Below are positions 25,631 through 31,974 of a stretch of 33,730 bases of DNA, piece after piece. Location of the stretch: NCBI GenBank assembly GCA_002345545.1, contig DDVW01000046.1:19224-52953 (forward strand). Reading direction: 5' to 3'. This DNA is from Stenotrophomonas sp. UBA2302. Its GTDB lineage: Bacteria > Pseudomonadota > Gammaproteobacteria > Xanthomonadales > Xanthomonadaceae. How positions within the stretch are numbered: the first letter of the stretch is position 1; each line of letters opens with the position of its first letter. The translations under genes and the position numbers were made by a program. The notes under the pieces were generated by a model. The model saw nothing but the letters and a program-made list of their open reading frames with translations, did no database searches and was not told the DNA's origin.

Positions 25631-26398
25631 TCAATGGCCCCCACCTACGCCGATCCCCCGGGTCAGCGTGATGGCTTGGGCTACGTTCTGTGCCAGCGGC
25701 AGGTTGTCCGCCAGCGGTTGTCTGACCAGATCCAGCTGCAGGCGATTGCTGACCTGCTGGCCATCGGCCATCAACTCGATGCCCTGGCCGACACTTCCAC
25801 TGCGCATCCACTGCTGCACCGCCCCCTGGCCTTCGATACGCAATGCCAGCTGCATCGCGTCACCATCGAAGTTGGCCACCGCGCTCGCATCGCCCGCTTG
25901 CGCACTGGCGCTTCCGGGCCCCTGCATGCCATCGCCCACCGGGACTCCGCCCCCCTCCCGGACGTTGAGATGGATGACATTGCTGGCACGGTTGCCGTCA
26001 CCGGCCACCTGCACGCTCTGGCTCAGCCCGGCCACATTCTGCAGGCCACTGCTGTCGATGCTGCGGCCACTGGAATCCGGAAGCGGCGCGTTGGCCGCGG
26101 TAATGCTCACCGTCGGGGTGAAGCTGATCCTGGGCGTCTTGCCCTTGCTGAAATCCATGCCCAGCGTGAGCGCTCCCTGCAGCGTCTGCCCGCTGGCGGT
26201 CTGCCAGGTCGAGATCATCGTCACTCCGAACCAGGCCACCGCATTACCACCGACGGTGTAACGGCCACGCATCAGATTCAGTTCCGGATCGGGAATTTCA
26301 CTCAGCCCCTTGCCGGGTGGATTTGTTTGCTCACCGGCATGCACCGGCAGCGCGGAGGTCAGCGCCAGCATCAGGCATGCGGGAAAAAGAATGTTCAT
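25631..26398 (-). CDS. Secreted protein in the fapE position, function unknown
   Basis: A 255-residue exported protein with a signal peptide (MNILFPACLMLALTSALPVHAG). ATG at 26398 is fixed by AAGGAG six bases upstream. An in-frame TTG two codons earlier is less likely. Residues about 33–60 (IPDPELNLMRGRYTVGG, then WFGVTMISTW) look like a conserved motif. The central part is Gly/Ser/Asn-rich with repeated SNxxxLxL elements (NVIHLNV, SNRLQLDL), suggesting beta structure. The gene lies between the C39 peptidase and the pore, which is where fapE sits in Pseudomonas. FapE homology is inferred from position only, since no residue signature of FapE was recognised. It starts 11 bases after the peptidase stop. 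Confidence 0.6.
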   Translation of the reverse strand: MNILFPACLMLALTSALPVHAGEQTNPPGKGLSEIPDPELNLMRGRYTVGGNAVAWFGVTMISTWQTASGQTLQGALTLGMDFSKGKTPRISFTPTVSITAANAPLPDSSGRSIDSSGLQNVAGLSQSVQVAGDGNRASNVIHLNVREGGGVPVGDGMQGPGSASAQAGDASAVANFDGDAMQLALRIEGQGAVQQWMRSGSVGQGIELMADGQQVSNRLQLDLVRQPLADNLPLAQNVAQAITLTRGIGVGGGH

Positions 26399-26409
26399 GA
26401 CCAACTCCT

Positions 26410-27108
26410 TCAGAACAGATCCGCGTGGGTGAACCCGAAGTCCACCAGCTCCGCATCGGTAATGGGACGGGCTCCCTGGCGCGCATACAGCGCCCTGGCA
26501 CTGGGCCGTTCGCTGGGCTGCAGCAGAACGGTATTGCGATCGAAATCACTGCCGATCACCACGAACACCGCACGTGATGGCCAGGCATCAAGAAATTCCT
26601 TCAGTGGAACCGAGCGGTTGCCGAGGATCGGATCACCAATCTCCGCGTAGTCGTCATGCACCTGCTTGAGCACCACGAAGTGGCGGAATCCGCGTACATC
26701 CATCAGCACCAGACCGGGCACGCGCAATGCCTTCAGCCGCTCCTCGCTGATGCGGTAACCGCGTCCGCGCATTCCCAGCGATTCGACATAGCGCTTGATA
26801 TCCAGCAGTGAAAACCCCCGCTGCCGCACCAGTTCCGCATCGGCAACTCCCATCATTCCCTCGATCACGGTCGCCTCGTCCGCATCCAGGTGATAGGCAT
26901 GGCGCAGGATCGTGGCCAATGCCGCCGCGCCACAGCTGTAATCGGTGTGTTGGCGCACGAGATTGCGGAAGCGCCGCTCATGCATGCTCTCGACCTGTCC
27001 ACGGTAGACCATGCCATTGGGCAGCACGTTGCCGAACGCCACTTCCGCGCTGCGCGCCGTATCCGGCAGCAGCAATACGCAGATCGCCATCAGTATCGTG
27101 CGGAACAT
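26410..27108 (-). CDS. fapD: C39 family peptidase, FapD-like
   Basis: A 232-residue exported cysteine peptidase of the papain-like C39 (bacteriocin-processing) fold. A signal peptide (MFRTILMAICVLLLP) ends near residue 21. The catalytic residues are visible: C59 in DYSCGAAAL, H143 in FRHFVVL, and D159 in IGDPIL. Q53 is a possible oxyanion residue. FapD is the C39 protease of the Pseudomonas amyloid operon and is required for export of the amyloid subunits through FapF. A free-standing, exported C39 domain beside an amyloid gene and a pore fits that role rather than a peptide ABC exporter. ATG at 27108 is preceded by GGAG. An in-frame GTG ten codons upstream would spoil the signal peptide. Confidence 0.78.
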   Translation of the reverse strand: MFRTILMAICVLLLPDTARSAEVAFGNVLPNGMVYRGQVESMHERRFRNLVRQHTDYSCGAAALATILRHAYHLDADEATVIEGMMGVADAELVRQRGFSLLDIKRYVESLGMRGRGYRISEERLKALRVPGLVLMDVRGFRHFVVLKQVHDDYAEIGDPILGNRSVPLKEFLDAWPSRAVFVVIGSDFDRNTVLLQPSERPSARALYARQGARPITDAELVDFGFTHADLF

Positions 27109-27149
27109 GGGGCAGGCATCTCCATGGCTCTGGAACACGAAAAGCAGGT

Positions 27150-27220
27150 GGGAGCCCCGGCTCCACGGGGGAGAGGAACAGGGGCTCCCGGTATCACCCG
27201 GCTATTGGCGGATAGCCGGG
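27150..27220 (-). other. Two strong hairpins between fapC-like and fapD-like genes
   Basis: GGGAGCCCC (27150–27158) can pair with GGGGCTCCC (27181–27189), and CCCGGCTAT (27197–27205) pairs perfectly with ATAGCCGGG (27212–27220) around a six-base loop. A weaker hairpin, CACCC/GGGTG, lies at 27244–27257. None has a T-run on the minus strand. In a 165-base gap of an otherwise tightly packed operon, they could block 3' exonucleases or partly stop transcription, giving more major-subunit mRNA than export-machinery mRNA. Confidence 0.5.
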
Positions 27221-27273
27221 CTTGTTGCTCACGGTTGGAACACCACCCACATGGGTGAAGCTCCGGTCACTGC

Positions 27274-28704
27274 TTACTCGCCACCACCGCCACCACCGCC
27301 ACCACCACCGCCGGTCGACGGCTGTGCAACGGCCAGCGCAAGGCTGTTGGCCTGCAGGTTGCCGGTGCCCGAGGACACGTTCACGCCGATGTTGCCGGAG
27401 GCCGCGGAGAACGCACTGCCCGACAGGCTTGCGGTATTGGTCGCATCAACCGCGATCCAATCCAGGTCGATCACCTGGCCGCTCAGGCTCGCCGTCAGAT
27501 CGGCGGTACCCATTTCCGAGAAGCTCAGGTTGCCCTTCTCGTCGGTATCCCATGCCATACCGCCCACGCCCTGCCTGTTCGGGTTGGCAACGGCGCCCTG
27601 GGTCTCGAAGTCCCAATCCGAATGCCCGGTCTGGCTTCCTGCCGAGTGGCGATCACCGGTCCAGTTATCCGGGTAGAAGTTGGTCTTCTGGTAGGAATTG
27701 CCGGTGCCGTTGTAAGTACCGGTACCGCGGCTGCTGGTGTTGCCGGTGACCTTGCCACTCATATTGATGGCATAGGTGTTCAGGACATAGTCGTAATAGC
27801 CGTCATTGCTGACTTCGTTGCCCGTGGACACCTGGTTGGAGCTGATGCTCGAGGTGGCGTAGGCACTGGTGGCTACCGAGGCGGCAAGAGCGTTCTTCTG
27901 CTCGTTGTTGTTGCCCGAAGTCACGTTCACGCCGATGTTGCCGGACGCGTTGGCGAAGGCATTGCCACCGATGCTGGCGGCGTTGGTCACGCCGTAGTTC
28001 ATCGTCTGGTTGTTCATGCCACTCTGGTTGACGAACACTTCGGCATCGGCCATGCCGAAGCTGAAGGAGGCATCGGCTGCCGACAGTGCGGCGGCATTGT
28101 CCTGGGTGTTGTTGTCGCCGGCGGCGACGTTGAAGCCCAGGTTGCCGGAGGCAGAGGAGCCCACGTCATCGGCGATGGAAGCATCGTTCGACAGCAGGCC
28201 ATTCTCGGCAGAGTTGTTGGAGATCGACTGGCGGTTGTCGATGATCGCAATCGCGGCCGAATCCAGGTTGATATCACCGGTGATGGTCGGAGAGCCGGAG
28301 AACCTCACGTCCGAGCTCAGCCTCATGTCCTTCTCGAGGTTCACATCGACGCCGTGGTTGTTCTTCTCCTTGCGCTCGTCGGCCTGGATGTTGGAGGTCT
28401 TGCTGACATTCTCATAGACCTCGTTCGAGGAACTCGTATTGGAGTGCTCCTCGGAATAACGCAGCCACGCCGCCGCATCCAGCGCCAGGTTCACGTCGGT
28501 ATCGACGGTGGTGTTGCTGGTAGTGTTTTCCGTTGTGTTGGTGTTGGTGTTGGTATTGGTATTGGTATTGGTACGCGTCTCGTTCACGTTGTGCTGGTGA
28601 TCGATAGTCGCGCTCGCATTCTGGTCGTCCGCCGCACTGGCCGCCGCACTCATGGTGAATGCGGTAACCGCCATGGCGAGTACAGTCCATTTATTCGCTT
28701 TCAT
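27274..28704 (-). CDS. fapC: FapC-like functional amyloid major subunit
   Basis: A 476-residue secreted protein. The signal peptide is cleaved near residue 24 (SAAASAAD). Next comes a Thr-Asn alternating run (residues 45–58), then a low-complexity Asn/Ser/Thr region. Three copies of an amyloid-type repeat with consensus ASGN(I/L)GxNVxxGxxNxQxN start at residues 185, 253 and 435, separated by linkers of very different length (68 and 182 residues between starts). The repeat form, with regularly placed Asn and Gln, is that of the FapC/FapB family and recalls curlin repeats. The protein ends in eleven glycines and a glutamate. The C-terminal CxxC of Pseudomonas FapC is absent, and there are no cysteines in the mature part. 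AGAGG precedes the ATG at 28704. Confidence 0.75.
   Translation of the reverse strand: MKANKWTVLAMAVTAFTMSAAASAADDQNASATIDHQHNVNETRTNTNTNTNTNTNTTENTTSNTTVDTDVNLALDAAAWLRYSEEHSNTSSSNEVYENVSKTSNIQADERKEKNNHGVDVNLEKDMRLSSDVRFSGSPTITGDINLDSAAIAIIDNRQSISNNSAENGLLSNDASIADDVGSSASGNLGFNVAAGDNNTQDNAAALSAADASFSFGMADAEVFVNQSGMNNQTMNYGVTNAASIGGNAFANASGNIGVNVTSGNNNEQKNALAASVATSAYATSSISSNQVSTGNEVSNDGYYDYVLNTYAINMSGKVTGNTSSRGTGTYNGTGNSYQKTNFYPDNWTGDRHSAGSQTGHSDWDFETQGAVANPNRQGVGGMAWDTDEKGNLSFSEMGTADLTASLSGQVIDLDWIAVDATNTASLSGSAFSAASGNIGVNVSSGTGNLQANSLALAVAQPSTGGGGGGGGGGGE
27280..27312 (-). repeat. Poly-glycine codon run at the 3' end of the amyloid gene
   Basis: Eleven consecutive GGT/GGC codons form a near-perfect triplet repeat immediately before the final Glu codon and stop. 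Slippage in units of three would change tail length without breaking the frame. Confidence 0.85.
28535..28572 (-). repeat. Hexanucleotide repeat coding for Thr-Asn
   Basis: On the plus strand about three GTGTTG-type units are followed by about three GTATTG-type units. On the minus strand these encode the alternating Thr-Asn run at residues 45–58 of the amyloid protein. Six-base units preserve the frame on expansion or loss. Confidence 0.8.
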
Positions 28705-28751
28705 GGTGCCCTCTTCTGATTTTCAGATGCATCGGGTGGATGGAACATTGC

Positions 28752-29390
28752 TCACGGGGTGCCCTGCACGGAGATGCTCAATCTGTTCTCCGTGGCATTG
28801 CCTGATCCCGCGATCTGATTGAGTTGCAGCACACCGTCGAACCCGCGCAACGCGGATGCGTCCACGCCCACCTTGCGGCTGGCACGTGGATCACGGACTG
28901 CGTACTGCTCCCCCGCCGACGCGAGTGCTGCGGGTGAGGCCATCGCCTCATCACTTGCCTCGCGTATGCCCTGTGCGGCCAACACCGCCGTAACGGAATT
29001 CAATTCCGCGTTGGCACTACCACTGGCCTGATTGATTGAAACAATTCCACTGGCGCCGGAAAGCGCGTTGCCACCGATGCGGGCCGTTGCCTGCAGCGGC
29101 GTATCGAATGTATCGGCGGTATGCCGTTGCCTTGCATCGACACTGGCGTTTGCCATCTGCCCACTGGCGAGGCTGTGCAGGTTGGCCTGCAGGTTCAGGT
29201 CACCGGCTGCCTGGTTGATCATGATCGCGCCACTGCTGCCAACCAGCGCATCACCATCGATACGGCTGTCCAGCGCCAGATACCCGAGCATCGACGCATA
29301 GCTGTCTGGAGCGGACTGTGCACTGGCGACCGATGGCCACAGCAGGCCACCGCCGAGCAGCAATGCCACGGTGTGCAGGAAGGTTTTCAT
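28752..29390 (-). CDS. fapB: FapB-like minor amyloid subunit (possible nucleator)
   Basis: A 212-residue secreted protein (signal peptide to about residue 24, SVASAQ). It carries three related repeats centred on an Asn-Gln pair: MINQAAGDLNLQAN at 57–70, SINQASGSANAELN at 118–131, and QLNQIAGSGNATEN at 189–202. Each is preceded by a short Gly/Ala segment (GDALVGSSG, GGNALSGASG, DASALRGFDG). The pattern NQxxGxxNxxxN resembles the repeats of the larger neighbour and of curlin. In Pseudomonas, fapB precedes fapC and encodes the presumed nucleator, so position and repeats agree. Its start codon overlaps the stop of the gene before it as ATGA. The fapC-like gene follows after 47 bases. Confidence 0.65.
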   Translation of the reverse strand: MKTFLHTVALLLGGGLLWPSVASAQSAPDSYASMLGYLALDSRIDGDALVGSSGAIMINQAAGDLNLQANLHSLASGQMANASVDARQRHTADTFDTPLQATARIGGNALSGASGIVSINQASGSANAELNSVTAVLAAQGIREASDEAMASPAALASAGEQYAVRDPRASRKVGVDASALRGFDGVLQLNQIAGSGNATENRLSISVQGTP

Positions 29391-29914
29391 TTGCCACCCG
29401 TGCCGGCCGGTTGTCCCAGCGGGAATTGCGCAAGTGCGCCGCGGACCTGGTCACCGATACCCCCCGTGGCACGGCTCACCGTGCCCATGGGTCCACCGAT
29501 AGTCTGTGACAGCCGGCTGCCGGAGAGCATGCCGTCCTCGCCACTCACGCGGCCCAAGGTGCTGCCCACCATGCCGCCGGTCACGCGCTCCACCGTCGTC
29601 TGGCCCTGCACCTGATGCTGCGAGTCGACCATTCCCGAGCCCAGTGCCGCGTAATCGGCATCACCCAGCTCATCCATGCTTCCCAGACCCAGCGCTGCAC
29701 CCAGCTCTTTGCGCGGTGAGGTATCGGCGATCAACGCCATGCCCGGCGGAGCGGGACGATAGGCCGGGCGGGTGGACACATCACGCAGCAGGACGATTTC
29801 ACCCGGCTTGGCCTTCACTCCCTGCCTTGCGCCGGAAGCCTGTGCCGTACCCATTGCCGCCACCAGGGCCAGCCCGAGTACGACGACATGACGACTTGCG
29901 GTTCTGCTTTCCAT
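29387..29914 (-). CDS. Small secreted protein, first gene of the fap-like operon
   Basis: A 175-residue exported protein with a signal peptide (VVVLGLALVAAMGTAQAS, cleavage near residue 27). I recognise no family. Residues 36–70 (GEIVLLRDVSTRPAYRPAPP) look folded. The rest is Gly/Ser-rich with regular VxGGMVG and IGGPMG elements and few charges, ending GTGGK. Its place as the first gene before two repeat proteins matches fapA, whose product modulates amyloid composition in Pseudomonas, but there is no sequence signature to prove homology. ATG at 29914 lies about 23 bases after the predicted sigma-54 transcription start. Its stop overlaps the next start by four bases. Confidence 0.6.
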   Translation of the reverse strand: MESRTASRHVVVLGLALVAAMGTAQASGARQGVKAKPGEIVLLRDVSTRPAYRPAPPGMALIADTSPRKELGAALGLGSMDELGDADYAALGSGMVDSQHQVQGQTTVERVTGGMVGSTLGRVSGEDGMLSGSRLSQTIGGPMGTVSRATGGIGDQVRGALAQFPLGQPAGTGGK

Positions 29915-29948
29915 TGCACCTGCCCCATCAACCTGTGCAGTGGTGATA

Positions 29949-29963
29949 GCAGCTACCGTGCCA
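29949..29963 (-). promoter_or_regulatory. Sigma-54 (-24/-12) promoter of the fap-like operon
   Basis: On the minus strand TGGCACGGTAGCTGC, followed by T, matches the RpoN consensus TGGCACG-N4-TTGCW with one mismatch, and keeps the invariant GG and GC separated by ten bases. The transcript would start near 29937, about 23 bases before the ATG at 29914. A sigma-54 activator gene closes the other end of the cluster. Confidence 0.75.
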
Positions 29964-30014
29964 CTTCATGTTTTCCTTTAAAAACAGATAGTTACCACGG
30001 ACTAAATTGAACTC

Positions 30015-30142
30015 CAGCTGTACAGCTGTTACAGCCACACGCTTGCCGGCACAGCCGCAATCGGCAATGCGCAGGGGCATTGGCAGAGCCCTGATGCGGC
30101 TTTCAGCCGGGTGTATCACTCCTGTTACACCGTGCTGTTACA
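30015..30142. promoter_or_regulatory. Candidate enhancer region for the sigma-54 activator
   Basis: CAGCTGTACAGCTG (30015–30028) is a perfect 14-bp palindrome centred about 85 bases upstream of the predicted start. That is within the usual range for enhancer-binding sites. The octamer CTGTTACA occurs three times in the same orientation, at 30026, 30122 and 30135, and the last two are 13 bases apart. Such paired sites fit an oligomeric activator. Confidence 0.45.
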
Positions 30143-30512
30143 TCGGCTTACACAGGGGAAAGCGACCGGCGTTGCCGGCCTGTGGACAGCAGATGGGCCG
30201 CCGGTTTCCACAGGCACAACTCCATGGGCCTTGATGCTGGACCTGCCGGACGGCTGCAACCGCAACGCGGTCACCGGGCACGGCAGCGACTGCAGCCACC
30301 AGCCCGGTAGCAAGCCACGACAACGCATCGCCCTTCCAGCGACATGCCCTACCGGGGAATTCCACAGACAGTACGGCCAGCCGTTTGCTGGCCGGCAGAT
30401 GCGGCCTAAGGCTGCGAGGTCGTTGCCTGTCCTGATCGCGCCGGATCGCAGGCCCGGCGCATGATGCCTGCGCTGCGCACGGATATACCCGGCGCGGGTG
30501 GAAAGACCGCGC
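30143..30512. other. Long noncoding stretch between symporter and fap-like operon
   Basis: About 370 bases without a credible gene. Open frames on both strands are Arg/Pro-rich and lack ribosome binding sites. Two hairpins were noted: CGGCCAGC/GCTGGCCG at 30374–30394, and GCGCGG/CCGCGC at 30492–30512 immediately after the symporter stop on the minus strand. Neither has a T-run. They may end symporter transcription before it reaches the operon. Confidence 0.4.
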
Positions 30513-31823
30513 TCAGCCCTCCCGGATGCCGGCCCCTGTCGCCGCGTCATAGACCTTCTGGTCAAGCAGCCCGGTTTCCTTGGCCACGATCACCGGCACC
30601 ACCATCTGCCCGGTCACGTTGGTCAGGGTGCGCATCATGTCGAGGATGCGGTCGATCGCATACAGGTAGCCGATCGCCTCCAGCGGCAGGTTGGCCGCGC
30701 TCAGCACCACCGTGGCCATCACCACGGCCGTGCCCGGCACGCCGGCGGTGCCGAAGCTGCCCAGCACCGAGGCGATCATCACCACCACATACTGTTCCGG
30801 CGTCAGTGGCACGCCGGTGTACTGGGCGATGAACACTGCACACAGCGCGGGATAGATCGCGCCGCAACCGTCCATCTTGATGCTGGCACCCAGCGGCACC
30901 GCGAAGGAGGCGTAATCCTTGTTGACGCCGAGGTTGTCGGTGATCGAACGCATCGCCACCGGCATCGCCGCAAAGCTCGAGGAAGCCACGAACGCGACCT
31001 GCATGCCCGGCGCCGCGCCACGGAAGAACTTGATCGGGTTCAGTCCATGCGCCAGCAGCAGGCCGCTGTAGACGATGAGGATATGCAGCGCGCAGGCCAC
31101 GTACAGCGCCAGCACGAAGTTGCCCAGCGGCAACAGCTTCTCGAAGCCGTAGCTGCCGACCAGCCCGGCGATCAGGCCGAAGGTGCCGATCGGGGTCATC
31201 TCCAGCACGAAGCGGGTGACCTGGATCATGATCTCGCTCAGCTGTCCGACCAGCTTGCGCGCCTCGGCCACCTGCGCGCCGAGCTTGACCATCGCAAAAC
31301 CCAGCAGGCCGGCGAAGAAGATCACCGGCAGGATCGACCCGCGTCCAGCGGCCAGCACGGTCTCACCGGCTTCGTTGATACGGGTACCGATGCCCGCCAG
31401 CGCATAGAACACGTTCGATGGCACCACCTCCATCAGCACCTTGGTGACCGAAGGCACATCACGCGGTGTGTAGGCGCCGTCCACGGTCAGGCTCAGCCCA
31501 CCGGCACCGGGCTGCATCACCGTGCCCACGGCCAGCCCCACGCCCACCGCCAGCACGGCGGTGATGATGAACCACAGGAAGGTGCGGCCACCGAGCGCGG
31601 CCACCGATTTCTGCCCGTGCAGCGAGGAGATCGCGTTGATCACCGCGAAAAACACCAGCGGCACCGCGATCATCTTGATCAACGTGACGTACAGCTCGCC
31701 GAGTGGACCGAACCAGACTTCCGCCGCCGGCCCCAACGCCCAGCCGGCCAACGCACCGAGCACGAAACCGCCCACAACGCGCTGCCAGAAGGGAATCCGC
31801 AGCCAGGCAGATACCACGCTCAT
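30513..31823 (-). CDS. Dicarboxylate/amino acid:cation symporter (DAACS family)
   Basis: A 436-residue inner-membrane symporter of the DctA/GltP/GltT type. It imports C4-dicarboxylates or acidic amino acids with protons or sodium. Two re-entrant loops are seen: the serine-rich AFVASSSFAAMPVA, and the GSFGTAGVPGTAVV region of hairpin 2. The MDGCGAIYPALCAVF and ITDNLGVNKDYASFAVPLG stretches hold the substrate and ion sites. Glutamate versus dicarboxylate preference is not decided here. ATG at 31823 is chosen because the first membrane helix follows directly, while the open frame upstream is not protein-like. The ribosome binding site is weak. It is divergent from the phosphatase gene across about 150 bases. 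Confidence 0.92.
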   Translation of the reverse strand: MSVVSAWLRIPFWQRVVGGFVLGALAGWALGPAAEVWFGPLGELYVTLIKMIAVPLVFFAVINAISSLHGQKSVAALGGRTFLWFIITAVLAVGVGLAVGTVMQPGAGGLSLTVDGAYTPRDVPSVTKVLMEVVPSNVFYALAGIGTRINEAGETVLAAGRGSILPVIFFAGLLGFAMVKLGAQVAEARKLVGQLSEIMIQVTRFVLEMTPIGTFGLIAGLVGSYGFEKLLPLGNFVLALYVACALHILIVYSGLLLAHGLNPIKFFRGAAPGMQVAFVASSSFAAMPVAMRSITDNLGVNKDYASFAVPLGASIKMDGCGAIYPALCAVFIAQYTGVPLTPEQYVVVMIASVLGSFGTAGVPGTAVVMATVVLSAANLPLEAIGYLYAIDRILDMMRTLTNVTGQMVVPVIVAKETGLLDQKVYDAATGAGIREG

Positions 31824-31974
31824 ATCAGGATTTCCGGAAAACCATTCGAAGGCGGGAACGATAGCGCATGCCCCGGCACGACACGATCCCCGCAGGGAAA
31901 AGCTGCGTGTCATATGCATGCCTTCCGCGCTTGACCATAATGGCCGCCTGATCCGTTTCCCGAAAACCGCACCG

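Noticed and set aside
27280..27312. Regular CCACCG-type repeat considered as a CRISPR or minisatellite
   Set aside because: There are no spacers. It is an in-frame glycine codon run ending the amyloid gene.
27622..28719. A 365-codon plus-strand frame opposite the amyloid gene
   Set aside because: Its Val/Gly/Ile-rich product (including GIGIGIG from the hexamer repeat) is the complement of an Asn/Thr/Ser-rich gene. The sense frame has a signal peptide, ribosome binding site and ordered repeats.
30111..30565. Open frames in the noncoding stretch before the symporter end
   Set aside because: Both strands give short Arg/Pro-rich products without translation signals. The region holds regulatory-looking sequence instead.
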